A DNA stretch of 64,000 nt from assembly GCF_023822045.1 (NCBI RefSeq), contig NZ_CP084712.1:310001-374000 (forward strand), read 5' to 3'. Both the position numbers and the translations under genes were made by a program. This document shows positions 9,171 to 18,478 of this stretch, one piece after another (within the stretch, counting starts at the first letter, position 1; every line of letters starts with the position of its first letter). This DNA is from Sphingopyxis sp. USTB-05 (lineage in GTDB: Bacteria; Pseudomonadota; Alphaproteobacteria; Sphingomonadales; Sphingomonadaceae). Below the pieces are notes generated by a model, which saw only the letters and a list, made by a program, of their open reading frames with translations, was not told where the DNA came from and ran no database searches.

Positions 9171-10579
9171 CTATCCGAGCGGGAAGCCAAGCTTTTCGAC
9201 GAGCTTCAGCCAGGTCCGGCGCCAGCCGCCCTTGGCGTCGACGTCCTGCAGAACCCGGAATGTCAGCCGCGCCCCGATCCAGCGAAGGGGTCCGGGCGGA
9301 ATGACGTTGGGCCGGCCGGTGACGATTTCCAGCTTGAGCTCCGGAAGATCCGAACCATCGAGAAGAGCGACGCCGATGCGCGCGCCAAATCGGCTCCCAG
9401 CGACACCGAAGCCTGTGTACTCCCGACATAAACAGCTTTTTCACCGAACAATCGCTCGAAGAACACCGAGAAGCGCGAACAATAGTCGATCGATCCGCCC
9501 CAGAGGTGCGTTATGCCGAGGTCCGACAGCTGCGGAAATTTCTCGTAGAAGCTCGAGACAAGATCGCGAAAGCTTTCTCGTTCCTGGTCTACTGCGGGAT
9601 TGATGTCTCCATTGAAATAGTACCTCACGCTCCTGCCGAACACGATCCTGTTATCCCGCGTGAGACGCATGTAGTTTAATTGCGCGCGCGTATCGTACAC
9701 GCCTTGCCGGTTCTTCCATCCGAGACGGCCAAGCTGCTCGTCCGTGAGGGGCGCTGTGGCAAGCACGCGGTCCCTCATGGCCATGACCCGGCGTTTGATC
9801 TTGCGATGGCCCGCTGTCCAGGCATTGGTTGCGAACAACACCCGGTTCGCAGCAACCCGCCCCCCGGGGGTGACAATTACAAGAGCGTCTCCATGGTCTT
9901 CGACCGCTTCCATGGGACTATGCTCGAATACCCGCACGCCCAGCCCGATAGCCGCCGCCTTCAGGCCCCACGCCAGCTTTGCCGGATGAACAATCCCACT
10001 CCGCTGGCGGGACCACATAGCTCCTTCGAAAACGGGCGAACGCAGCTCATTCTGCGTCTCCTCGCGATCGAGGAGTTCCACGTCATGGCCGTGCGACTGG
10101 TGGGGTTCGTATTCGTCGCGGATTTTCTCGAGACCGTCGGCCGAGACAGCCACGGTCATTTCGCCATTCCACTCAATATCGGCATCGATGCCAAAGCGTT
10201 CGACGGCCGCGCGAAATCCGTCGAGATTTTCCTTGCCAAGGCGTTCAATCGCCTCGACATCGTCAGGAAAGACGCTCGCCTCGTTCCTCAGTCCGTGCAT
10301 CACGGATGTCGAGATAATCCCGCCGGGACGCCCTGAAGCACCCGCGGCGATTTCACGGGCCTCGAGCAGGACAATCGACTTTTCCGGGTGTGCCTCCTTG
10401 GCCTGCACTGCGGCGCAAAGCCCCGTGAAACCTCCTCCGACGATCACGAGATCCGCGGTGACATCTGCGGTCAGTGCCCGTTCGGCTTGCGGCCGTTGGG
10501 CATCGTCCAGCCAGAAGGGCGTCAGGCTTGCTTCGCAAAGGGCACGGTCGACGGGGCTGCTCATGACGCGATCCTTCAT
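9171..10579 (-). pseudogene. FAD-dependent amine oxidoreductase (DAO/PuuB-like), frameshifted near C-terminus
   Basis: A DAO-family flavoprotein, with the FAD-binding GxGxxG in VIVGGGFTGL near the N-terminus and the FGEKAVYVG segment close to the usual FAD-contact motif. It resembles gamma-glutamylputrescine oxidase-type enzymes. After ...KAVYVGS the frame is lost: one base is missing near 9420. Adding one base restores YTGFGVAGSRFGARIGVALL and a complete tail ending LGFPLG* at 9171-9173, for a total of about 469 residues. Without correction the frame ends at 9263 with a nonsense tail and loses the last FAD-binding segment. Two starts are possible: 10579 (ATGA overlap with the upstream stub) or 10564 (after AAGGA). 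A sequencing error would give the same picture. Confidence 0.75.
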
Positions 10580-10953
10580 CTGGCCGGCCGAACAGAGTTC
10601 AGCCGCCCTCTTAAAATGTCCTGGTCGGATTTCGGCCAGAACTGACTCATGTTGATCAGAGTATCCGACGCCTTTTGCAGAGCGGCCGCCTGATCGGGCG
10701 ACGGAATGCCGTCAGGATCGGCGCCGTAGTGCGCAATCGGGTTATCAAAACCCGACTTGTCTTCGGAGAACGCCTCAATCGTCGCCAGCGCATGAAACGG
10801 GACGCTCGACTCTTCGTAGCCGCCCTCCTGGGTGACGACGAGGCGCCCGTTGCAAATGCAATTTGCCAGGTCGCGGACTTCCGACATCATCCACGCGAAG
10901 GCATTGCTGCCAAGGCACATCCGCCCCAGTGGATCGAAAAAGCCGGCGTCGTA
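10576..10953 (-). pseudogene. Histone-deacetylase-like / acetylpolyamine amidohydrolase, C-terminal stub
   Basis: About 125 residues with clear class II deacetylase-family signatures: YDAGFFDPLGRM (the xDAxxxDPLG zinc-site region) and GRLVVTQEGGYEESSVPF (the EGGY motif with the active-site Tyr). Everything N-terminal to the YDA motif is missing, so the charge-relay histidines and the first metal ligands are absent and the product cannot be active. The open frame extends upstream to 11160, but those residues are unrelated. It overlaps the flavoprotein gene by an ATGA. An acetylpolyamine amidohydrolase beside a PuuB-like oxidase would fit amine catabolism (inference). Confidence 0.65.
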
Positions 10954-11090
10954 TCGCAAGTTGGCAAAATCTGGCGGATTCGGGCGAGCCGGAGAAGCGC
11001 GAAATACCGAGCCACGCCGTGGGGACCGGTTTCTTCGGCGGCTGGTAAGAGGCACCCGCACGAGCGGGCGATCGGGCAGGTGCCCCGCTG

Positions 11091-11624
11091 CTATACGCGC
11101 GGATCGCCGCCGATGATCGCTACCGCCACGACGACAGATTCGCTGCCTTCGTTGGACCACTTATGGTGCGTGCCATTCTGTACGAAGGCATCGCCAGCGC
11201 GGAGTTCGATTTTTTCGCCGGTGTCGAGTTCCATCGTAACGACCCCCGATAGAACAATGCCGAGATCGACCGAATCGGTCCGGTGCATGCCGGGGGCCTC
11301 GCCTGTGGCGACAGCGTCGATACCGGCATTCGCATACATGTCGCGGACGGCTGCGCTGAGTTCGACAGGACCACCCTTGTTCGCGTCGGACAAGATATGC
11401 TTGGGCATAATCTGCATGATAGAGAAGCGATACCCGCCGGCGGGCGGCATCAGCGCCTGGAAGCATGGTGCCGCGCCGTCATTGGGGAAAGCTGGCGGGG
11501 TGTCACTTCCCCAGAGCTGGGTGAAGCCGAACCCGCCGCCCAAGCGCTCGAACCCGATGTCCTTGTCGGACAGAATGCACGCCGAACCATCGGGCCGCTC
11601 GCCGGTAACCACAAGCCTAGTCAC
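11091..11624 (-). CDS. Cupin-domain protein (possible sensor or isomerase)
   Basis: A 177-residue protein. The GTG start at 11624 is chosen because AGGAGA lies 6 nt upstream (11631-11636); an upstream ATG at 11723 adds a non-homologous basic stretch. The C-terminal half is a single cupin barrel: HRTDSVDLGIVLSGVVTMELDTG followed by LRAGDAFVQNGTHHKWSNEG, with His residues in both motifs, so metal binding is plausible. The N-terminal part (RLVVTGERPDGSACILSD) matches the layout of cupin proteins found next to aromatic or alicyclic degradation genes in sphingomonads. It is the first gene of a leftward unit that continues into the deacetylase stub and the broken flavoprotein. Catalytic function is unknown. 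Confidence 0.75.
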   Translation of the reverse strand: MTRLVVTGERPDGSACILSDKDIGFERLGGGFGFTQLWGSDTPPAFPNDGAAPCFQALMPPAGGYRFSIMQIMPKHILSDANKGGPVELSAAVRDMYANAGIDAVATGEAPGMHRTDSVDLGIVLSGVVTMELDTGEKIELRAGDAFVQNGTHHKWSNEGSESVVVAVAIIGGDPRV

Positions 11625-11745
11625 ATCCGCTCTCCTGCGTGATCGGGCGCTTCCCGGATCCGAAATCGCCGCGCCCTCCTGATATCGGCGCTGGCCTGGC
11701 TCGCTGTGGCTCCGTTGCACCATTGTGAATGAGCCGGGATATGAA

Positions 11746-11763
11746 CAGGAGCATCGGCTCCTG
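11746..11763. promoter_or_regulatory. Inverted repeat upstream of the cupin unit (candidate operator)
   Basis: CAGGAGC (11746-11752) and GCTCCTG (11757-11763) form a perfect 7-bp inverted repeat around ATCG. It lies about 120 bp upstream of the leftward cupin gene and about 130 bp before the rightward SDR remnant, the right place for an operator or activator site. No copy was noticed elsewhere in the window. Confidence 0.3.
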
Positions 11764-11890
11764 ACAAGGCGACTGTGCGATCCATCATATATGTGATGCG
11801 TTGTTCATTTGCGCGGTGTGCGTTGCAAATAATGCCTCCGATTAATTAGGATGGCGCAGTCAGGGAATTGGGAGAGCGAGCTGTGGAAGG

Positions 11891-12045
11891 TTGCAGGACA
11901 AGGCCATCATCATCGCCGGTGCCGCTTCGGGCATCGGCGCGGCGACGGCGCGCAAGCTCGCGGCAAATGGGGCGCGGGTCGTCGTCGCCGACATCAACGA
12001 GGCGGGCGCGGCGGCGACGGCCGAAGCCATCAGGCAGCTGGCCGG
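11891..12045 (+). pseudogene. Short-chain dehydrogenase remnant (N-terminal Rossmann segment)
   Basis: The frame from TTG 11891 encodes DKAIIIAGAASGIGAATARKLAANGARVVVADIN, the classical SDR coenzyme motif (AGAASGIG for TGxxxGIG) and the second beta strand ending in an acidic residue. It then loses all SDR character after about 52 residues (AEAIRQLAGR). From about 12046 the sequence in another frame is the middle of a Baeyer-Villiger monooxygenase, so the rest of the SDR and the start of the monooxygenase were deleted together. No active-site YxxxK remains. Confidence 0.7.
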
Positions 12046-12937
12046 GCGTTCGAGGAGGATCTCGTCGCGGATGGCTGGACCGACATGAACGCAAAGCTGG
12101 CCCGTGGACTCTACCCCTTGCCACCGCTGGCGCCCGATATGGCAGCGGATGAGAGCGCAGTTGTTCTCGAGTGTGCCGATTTTCACAAGATGGACGAGAT
12201 CCGGGCGAGGGTCGACGAAATCATCGGCGACCCGGAGACGGCCGAAGCGTTGAAGGCGTGGTATGCGCGCCTCTGCAAACGCCCCACTTTCAGCGATCAT
12301 TTATCTCGACACTTTCAATCGTCCCAACGTGACGCTCGTGGACACGAGTAACTCGCGCGGCGTCGAGCGTATCACGCCGACCGGCGTGGTGGCGGGCGGG
12401 GTGGAATATGAGGTCGACTGCATCATTTTTTCGACCGGTTTCGAACAAAGCAGCTCCTACGACCGGAGGCTGGGGGTCGAGATCTACGGTGTGGGTGGCC
12501 GCTCTCTATACGAGCATTGGGCGGACGGCATGCGTACGCTCCACGGCCATTCGATCAACGGATTCCCGAACTGGTTCTTCATCGGCTTGTCGCAGGTTGG
12601 GCTGACATTCAACTTCCGCGCGGTCGTCGATCCGGTCGCCCAGCAGGTCGCCTATATCATCTCGGAGGCGCAGAAGCGGGGGCTGGTGCGGGTCGAGGCG
12701 ACACCGGAAGGGGAACAGGATTGGGTCGAGGCTGTCCGCGCTGCCGCTCCTGCTGATCTCAGTTTCCAGGAGGCGTGCACGCCTGGCTACTACAACAATG
12801 AAGGCAAGCTCGCGGAATCGACCGCGACATTCTGGGGCGACTTCTACATGGGGGGACTCAACAGCTTCGTCGCCATCATGGAAAAGTGGCGAGGCGAGGG
12901 GACAATGAAGGGTATAGCTCTCGCGGAGGGCAAATAG
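12046..12937 (+). pseudogene. Baeyer-Villiger monooxygenase (flavin), C-terminal half with frameshift
   Basis: The fragment begins with FEEDLVADGWTDMNAKLARG and continues to CKRPTFSDH, then after one extra T near 12299-12301 resumes as YLDTFNRPNVTLVDTSNSRG, YEVDCIIFSTGFEQ and the conserved ...SLYEHWADGMRTLHGHSINGFPN region to the stop at 12935-12937. This is the C-terminal ~290 residues of a cyclohexanone-monooxygenase-like flavoprotein. The N-terminal FAD (GxGxxG) domain and the FxGxxxHxxxW fingerprint are missing. Damage is twofold: a 5' deletion fused to an SDR fragment, and a +1 frameshift. BVMOs oxidise ketones to esters/lactones, in keeping with a former ring-degradation role of this island. 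Confidence 0.75.
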
Positions 12938-13009
12938 GTCAGCGGCAGCCGGGCTAGCGACCGGTTGTCGCCCGGCTTCTTATCTCTTGCGACCCGGGAG
13001 GAAGGCGCG

Positions 13010-13810
13010 ATGTCCCAGACGAATTTCGTACCGCATATACCGCTCGATCAGTACGGAGCCGTCTTCGCCGAACATTTCGCGATGACGCGCCGTGATGGCG
13101 TGATCGAGGTCCGCTTTCACACCGGCGGCGACGAGGCGCTCTGGAGCATGGAATTGCACCGCGCGATCTCCCAGATGTTTCAGGCCGTCGGTCAGGATGC
13201 CGACAATGAAGTGATGATCATCACGGGAACCGGCGACTTGTGGATCAATAAGCGCGATATGGAAAGCTACCGGCAGCATCCGACGGGAACATACGACATC
13301 TGGTACCGGGATTCGGTCAAGCTGATCGAGAATCTGCTCTGGTCGGTCGATATTCCCACGATAGCCGCGATCAACGGGCCCGGCTTCCACACGGAGTTCG
13401 GATTGCTGTGCGATCTTACCATCGCCGCGGAAGAAGCCATATTCTTCGAGCCCCATTTTCACGTCGGGGTAGCGCCGGGCGATGGCCAGTTCCTTGTCTA
13501 TCAGGCGCTCATGGGGCCGAAGCGGGCAAACCATGTCATGTATATTCGCGATGAAGGCATTTTCGCATCGGAGGCACTGGACTGGGGCCTTGTCGGCGAA
13601 GTCCTGCCGCGGGAGCGTTTGCTTGACCGTGCGCATGAAATGGCGGCGCAGATCATGCGTCAGCCGCGGACCGTGAGGCGTTTGACAACGCAGATCGCGC
13701 GCCGGCCTCTGCGCCAGATTGTCCAGCGCGATCTCGGAATGCACCTCTCGCACGAATTGTTCGGCGTGCATGAAACGCCGCGCTCGCTGCGCCACTTTGA
13801 TCAGGATTGA
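13010..13810 (+). CDS. Enoyl-CoA hydratase/isomerase (crotonase) family protein
   Basis: A 266-residue protein of normal crotonase length. The start at 13010 follows GGGAGGAAGG; an upstream in-frame ATG at 12965 is less likely. The oxyanion-hole regions are recognisable (DLWINKRDMESYRQ in place of the usual AGxDL, and AAINGPGFHTEFGLLCDLTIAAEEAIF). The typical GGG of the second hole is GPGFHTEF, and the usual catalytic Glu pair of hydratases is not clearly retained. It may therefore be a hydrolase or C-C lyase of the 6-oxocamphor-hydrolase/BadK-like branches rather than a hydratase (inference). It lies between the dead monooxygenase and a stopped CoA ligase. Confidence 0.8.
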   Translation: MSQTNFVPHIPLDQYGAVFAEHFAMTRRDGVIEVRFHTGGDEALWSMELHRAISQMFQAVGQDADNEVMIITGTGDLWINKRDMESYRQHPTGTYDIWYRDSVKLIENLLWSVDIPTIAAINGPGFHTEFGLLCDLTIAAEEAIFFEPHFHVGVAPGDGQFLVYQALMGPKRANHVMYIRDEGIFASEALDWGLVGEVLPRERLLDRAHEMAAQIMRQPRTVRRLTTQIARRPLRQIVQRDLGMHLSHELFGVHETPRSLRHFDQD

Positions 13811-13879
13811 TATCTTGGTCAGTCTTCGAACCGGTGCGCGTTCGCCGTGCCGCGCGCCCAGCAAGGATATTCGACTTCA

Positions 13880-15403
13880 ATGCATCTCTCGACCCATGCC
13901 AGGATCGCTCCCGATCGCCCCGCCCTGATCATGGCAGCCAGCGGCGAGGCCATAAGCTATCGCGAGCTTGAACAACGTTCCAACCAGGGCGCACAGCTTT
14001 TCCGGCAACTCGGCCTCGCGCGCGGCGACGTGATCGCTATTCTCCTCGAGAATAGTCCGCGCTATTTCGAACTGGCTTGGGCGGCGCAGCGTACTGGCCT
14101 TTATTATACCTGCATCTCCTCGAAGCTGACGGCGGACGAGGCCGAGTATATCATCCGCGACTGCGGCGCCCGATTGCTTGTCACGTCCCGGGAATTTGGC
14201 GAGCTCGCGGTTGACCTTAAACGCCGGCTGACCGGCCTTCCGATCTATATGGTCGTCGAACCGCTTCGGGCGTTTCTCGATTTCGAGGCTGAGCGCGAGG
14301 CGCAGCCCGTCGAGCCCGTCGCCGATGAGTCCGCAGGCTCGGATATGCTCTATACCTCGGGTACAACCGGCCGGCCGAAGGGCGTCAAGCCGCCGCTCGG
14401 CGACCAGCCGCTTGATGAAGAAACCCGGCTCGAGGGCGTTTGCCGCCGGATGTTTGCGTTTGAAGCGGGCTGCAATTATCTGTGCCCCGCTCCGCTTTAT
14501 CATTCCGCCCCGCTCCGTTTCTCCATGACCGTTCAGCGTCTTGGCGGGACTGTGGTTCTCATGGAGCGCTATGATGCAGAGGCCGCGCTCGAACTGATCG
14601 AACGCTATCGTATCGCCTGCGCACAATTTGTCCCGACGCATTTCAACCGGATGTTGAAATTGCCCGAAGAGGCCCGAAAACGGTCCGACATGAGCTCGCT
14701 CCGGTCGGTTGTTCACGCTTCGGCGCCTTGTCCGGTGCCGGTCAAGGAGGCGATGATCGACTGGTGGGGACCCATCGTTCACGAATATTACTCGGGAACC
14801 GAGGGGAATGGCATGTGCTGCATCTCCTCACCCAAATGGTTGGCGCACAAAGGATCGGTGGGCAAGTCGATCGTGGGAACCCTGTATATCTGCGACGATA
14901 GCGGCGAGCCGCTGCCCGTTCGCGCCGAAGGTCTTGTCTAGTTCGAAGGCGGCGCGCCGATCGTCTATCATTCCGATCCCGGCAAGACCGCGGATTGCTA
15001 TAACCAATATGGCTGGTCGACCTTGGGCGATGTGGGATGGGTGGATGAGGACGGCTACCTGTATCTGACCGATCGCAAGAGCTTCATGATCATCTCCGGC
15101 GGGGTGAATATCTATCCGCAAGAAATCGAAAACGCGATGATCGCGCATCCCAAGATCGCCGATGTAGCGGTGATTGGCGCACCGCACGAGGACATGGGCG
15201 AAGAGGTTGTCGCCGTCGTCGAGCTCGCGGCCGGTGTGTCTCCTGATGACGGTACGGCGGCCAAGTTGATCGATTTCGAGCGGTCGAAGCTCAGTCATAT
15301 CAAGGCGCCGAGAAGGGTGGATTTCATGGATGAACTCCCCCGGCATGCGACGGGCAAACTCTACAAGCGTGTAATACGGGATCGTTATTGGCAGCAGCCT
15401 TGA
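13880..15403 (+). pseudogene. AMP-dependent CoA ligase interrupted by one amber codon
   Basis: The frame encodes an ANL-family ligase of about 507 residues: P-loop motif YTSGTTGRPKGVK near residue 155, YYSGTEGNGM (A5), GWSTLGDVGWVDEDGYLYL and DRKSFMIISGGVNIYPQEIEN (A7/A8) and ATGKLYKR (A10). Codon 354 is TAG (14939-14941) in the phrase AEGLV*FEGG, where relatives usually have Tyr. The remaining 153 codons continue in the same frame with full conservation, so this is a single point mutation. Translation would give a 353-residue product without the mobile C-terminal domain, or reinitiation at 15023 a short lid domain. Activity is not expected unless the stop is suppressed. Confidence 0.8.
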
Positions 15404-15947
15404 ATGCGTCGCGCATAGTCTGCCCAAAGCACCTGTCATGCCCATGCCAGAGGCTGGCCGCAGTTCTCCGGATCGAACGGCGAGCCCCTTCGCCAAGATA
15501 AGGCCGCTGCACCGCATGGCCGCTGAGATACGAAGAGGGCCGCTGAGCTGCCGTCGAACGAGATCTCGAGTGTTGCCGTTCCGGCGGGTTTTGTTCATTC
15601 TGTGAATCGAGCAGGCCTTGGGCCGGACGAGGCTCGATCGAAAAAAAAGCGGCTGGCAGCGCCGGAGCGCGCCGCGGCGCTATTTGGATAAGGGTGCGCA
15701 TCGACGCGGGCTGAATGAGCGCGCCCATCTCTCGAAGCTGGTTTGGCCTCGCCTCCCTGCAAGCGCGGGGTGCGCCATGATTTGGCGAGCATTATTTCGC
15801 CGGCCGTGGGATGATGGGGTGATCACGGCATTTCGACATGGCGATTGGAAAATATGTGTCTGGCTGGAGCAAGTCGGAGGTAGCGGTTTTGTTTTATTCC
15901 TGTCTTCTTGAAGCAGAAAACAGAGCAGCCTGACGAGAGGTAAGAGA
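15404..15947. other. Gene-free spacer
   Basis: About 540 nt between the stopped CoA ligase and the M19 gene. Only short, non-homologous frames are present and no tRNA, terminator with T-run or operator repeat stands out. A GAGAGG ribosome-binding site for the following gene is at the right end. Confidence 0.5.
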
Positions 15948-16988
15948 ATGAGCCAATCTCAAGAAAAAGCGGCTGGGCCCTTGATGGCGATGGAGATTGA
16001 TCATGTCAGCGATCATGCGCGTCGGCTGTTGCGCGAGTCCTTCGTCTGGGACGCGCATGGAGGATTTACGAGCAAGCCTGATCAGAATTTGAACGAGCTG
16101 AGCCGGTGGGAAAAGGCTGGCGTCGATTTCCTTTCGGTCAACATCGGGTTTGACGTACATCCTTGGGAATTCACTGTGCAGACGGTGGCTGCCTATCGGC
16201 ATTGGATTGCTCACCATCCGGATCGTTTTGTCCTGGTCGAGTCAATGGATGATGTTTTCCTTGCGAAGCGCGAGGGTAAACTCGCGATCGCATTTGATTT
16301 GGAAGGGGCCGTGTCGCTGGGCAACCAGCTTTCAATGCTTGCGCTGTATCACCGGCTAGGCGTCCGTCAGATGCACTTTGTCTACAACCTCAACAATGAG
16401 GCGGGCGGCGGATGCCAGGACGATGACCAGGGTTTGACGGATTTCGGTAGGGCGCTCGTGGATGAGGTTAACCGGCTCGGTATCCTGCTGGACATGTCGC
16501 ATGTCGGCTATCGCTCGACGATGGAAATCATGGAGAGATCCAAGAAGCCGGTTGTATTCTCTCATTCGAATCCTCGCGCGTTGGTGGATCACCCCCGAAA
16601 TCTGACAGACGAGCAGATGTTGGCCTGTGCCGCCACGGGCGGCCTTATCGGCGTGACTGGTGTCGGCCGTTTCCTTGGTGATCCCGAAGCGAGATCGTCG
16701 ACCTTCGTGAAAGCAATAGATTTGGCCGTAGAGCGGGTAGGGATCGACGCCGTTGGCATTGGGCTCGATTTTGTATGGGCACCCGGCGGGCCGTCCCGTT
16801 TCCCGCAATTTTGGCCACCGGAATATTACACTGGCAAATTTGCCTATCTGGGCCCGCATCAGCTGCCAGAAATAACTGAAATGCTCCTCCGTAAAGGCTA
16901 TGACGATGCCGATATCCGAAAGATATTCGGCGAGAATTACTTGCGCGTAGCCGGCGAAGCTTGGGACGTGGGGTTCGTCCAGACTTGA
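15948..16988 (+). CDS. Peptidase M19 (membrane/renal dipeptidase) family protein
   Basis: A 346-residue cytoplasmic protein of M19 length preceded by GAGAGG. Expected metal-site motifs can be followed: DLEGA (bridging Glu), LLDMSHVGY (His), VVFSHSNPRAL (His) and GLDFVW (Asp). The first motif, normally HxD (DGHND), is WDAHGG here, so the His is kept but the Asp ligand is replaced by Gly. M19 enzymes hydrolyse dipeptides, and sphingomonad relatives near catabolic genes may act on other amides. With the altered first site, activity is uncertain. It stands alone, 220 nt before a GlxA-type regulator. Confidence 0.85.
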   Translation: MSQSQEKAAGPLMAMEIDHVSDHARRLLRESFVWDAHGGFTSKPDQNLNELSRWEKAGVDFLSVNIGFDVHPWEFTVQTVAAYRHWIAHHPDRFVLVESMDDVFLAKREGKLAIAFDLEGAVSLGNQLSMLALYHRLGVRQMHFVYNLNNEAGGGCQDDDQGLTDFGRALVDEVNRLGILLDMSHVGYRSTMEIMERSKKPVVFSHSNPRALVDHPRNLTDEQMLACAATGGLIGVTGVGRFLGDPEARSSTFVKAIDLAVERVGIDAVGIGLDFVWAPGGPSRFPQFWPPEYYTGKFAYLGPHQLPEITEMLLRKGYDDADIRKIFGENYLRVAGEAWDVGFVQT

Positions 16989-17208
16989 GGAGCTTGGAAT
17001 GAGCAGTTTCGATCGGCCGGATCGAACAGAGGCTGCATCGGTTTCCGCGCTGTGCACATGGAAGTGGAAGAGCGTGACAATTTCATGGGGGGGCTATAGG
17101 TTCCGTGAGAATTGTTGCGGCAGCTCGTTATGTTAAGTGCGCCGGCAAACTTGACGCGGACCTTGTTGACGGGGTAGGTCTAGGTCGATCTGCAGCCGTG
17201 GTTGTTGG

Positions 17209-18237
17209 ATGATACCATTGGACATGGACGCACCGATGTCTGCGCTCGAACGTCGTTCACCGGCCACCGAGGCCCGCTCGGCCCGTTCACGTCCATATGT
17301 CGTAGGCTTCCTGTTGCCCCCGGAATTCGTGTTACTATCCTACGCGGCAGCCCTTGAGCCATTGCGTGCTGCCAACACTCTTTCAGGCAAAACGCTATAC
17401 GTCTGGAAACGGATCACAGTCGGAGGAGGGCCTGTCACGGCGCTGACGGGAGGCACCTTTGAGGCAGATTATGCCGTCGGAGACGATTTCATTCCGGACC
17501 TTGTTCTTGTTTGCTGTCCCTCCGATTCCACGCGGTTTCGCGATGAGGCCGTCTTTGCCTGGTTGCGGCAGATCGAGCGTAAAGGCGGGGCCGTCGGCGG
17601 AATTTCCGGTGGGGTGTTCATTCTTGCGCGAGCTGGGCTGCTGGAGGGATATCGTAGTTCCGTCGCGTGGCCGCGCATTTCCGCGTTCCGCGAAGAGTTC
17701 CCAGAGCATCCGGTAACCGAATCCTTGTTCGTGTTTGACGGCAATCGGATTACTTGCGGTGGCGGCTTATCCTCAAGCGACATGATGCACGCTCTGATCA
17801 AGGCGCATCATGGCCACGAACTTGCCGATGCTGTCAGCGAATGGTTCCTCCAAACGCAAATCCGTACGGATCGCGACCCTCAGCGAATGTCGCTGCGTTA
17901 TCGCTTGGGCGTCTCGAACGGCACGGTAATCAAAGCGATAAGCCATATGGAACAGAGCCTGGAACAGCCACTTTCGATCGCAGAACTCGCCAAGCTTACG
18001 GGAACATCGGTACGTCAACTGCAGCGATTGTTCAAAACGCATATGAACGCTTCGATTGCGACGATCTACCGGGACCTCCGTTTGGCCGGTGCGCAGAAAC
18101 TTCTGCAGCAAACGACCAATTCCATAACGGAGATCGGTATCTCGGCGGGTTTCACGAGCCTTGCCCATTTCTCGCATGCCTTCCGTACGAAGTATGGATA
18201 TCCGCCCTCTCTCGAACGAATGCCTCGACCCGATTGA
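17209..18237 (+). CDS. GlxA-type transcriptional regulator (DJ-1/PfpI-like plus AraC HTH)
   Basis: A 342-residue protein with two parts. Residues ~28-200 form a class I glutamine-amidotransferase-like (DJ-1/PfpI) domain: VGFLLPPEFVLLSYAAALEPLRAAN, then GGISGGVFILARAGLLEG. The nucleophilic Cys of true PfpI enzymes is absent, as is usual in GlxA regulators, so the domain senses rather than catalyses. Residues ~235-340 are an AraC helix-turn-helix pair (SIAELAKLTGTSVRQLQRLFK; SITEIGISAGFTSLAHFSHAF). Several Met codons (17209, 17224, 17236) could serve as start. A homologue follows after 240 nt on the same strand. Targets are unknown; the TonB receptor and fused hydantoinase downstream are candidates. 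Confidence 0.85.
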   Translation: MIPLDMDAPMSALERRSPATEARSARSRPYVVGFLLPPEFVLLSYAAALEPLRAANTLSGKTLYVWKRITVGGGPVTALTGGTFEADYAVGDDFIPDLVLVCCPSDSTRFRDEAVFAWLRQIERKGGAVGGISGGVFILARAGLLEGYRSSVAWPRISAFREEFPEHPVTESLFVFDGNRITCGGGLSSSDMMHALIKAHHGHELADAVSEWFLQTQIRTDRDPQRMSLRYRLGVSNGTVIKAISHMEQSLEQPLSIAELAKLTGTSVRQLQRLFKTHMNASIATIYRDLRLAGAQKLLQQTTNSITEIGISAGFTSLAHFSHAFRTKYGYPPSLERMPRPD

Positions 18238-18478
18238 TTGCGCGACTTTCGAGACAAATTTCTCGTGAGCGACATTTTTGCGCTCTCGGTGGCGCAATTT
18301 CGAAAATCTATGTCGCTCTGGAGAAAGCTGCCAGCTCGCTGCGGCCATAGCTTCTGCTATCAGAAATCTGTCGCCTGCCGGTGGAAGGCCAGCCGAAGGA
18401 TCCGCAGCCGGAACCAAAGGGGCGTGTTCGACGAGCGATCATATGGTCTCTCGGTAGCATTTCTGAGGAGCACGAACC

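Noticed and set aside
12965..13009. Extended start of the crotonase gene at 12965
   Set aside because: Residues before 13010 are not family-like and a strong GGGAGGAAGG site sits directly before ATG 13010.
5760..14941. Idea that TAG is read as an amino acid (amber suppression) because two genes have in-frame amber codons
   Set aside because: Intact genes here (for example the BVMO remnant stop at 12935 and other TAG ends) use TAG as a normal stop, one of the two carriers is already deleted at its 5' end, and the neighbourhood is full of other lesions. Ordinary gene decay is simpler.
15618..15911. 97-codon frame in the spacer before the M19 gene
   Set aside because: No start signal, no homology and composition unlike neighbouring genes.
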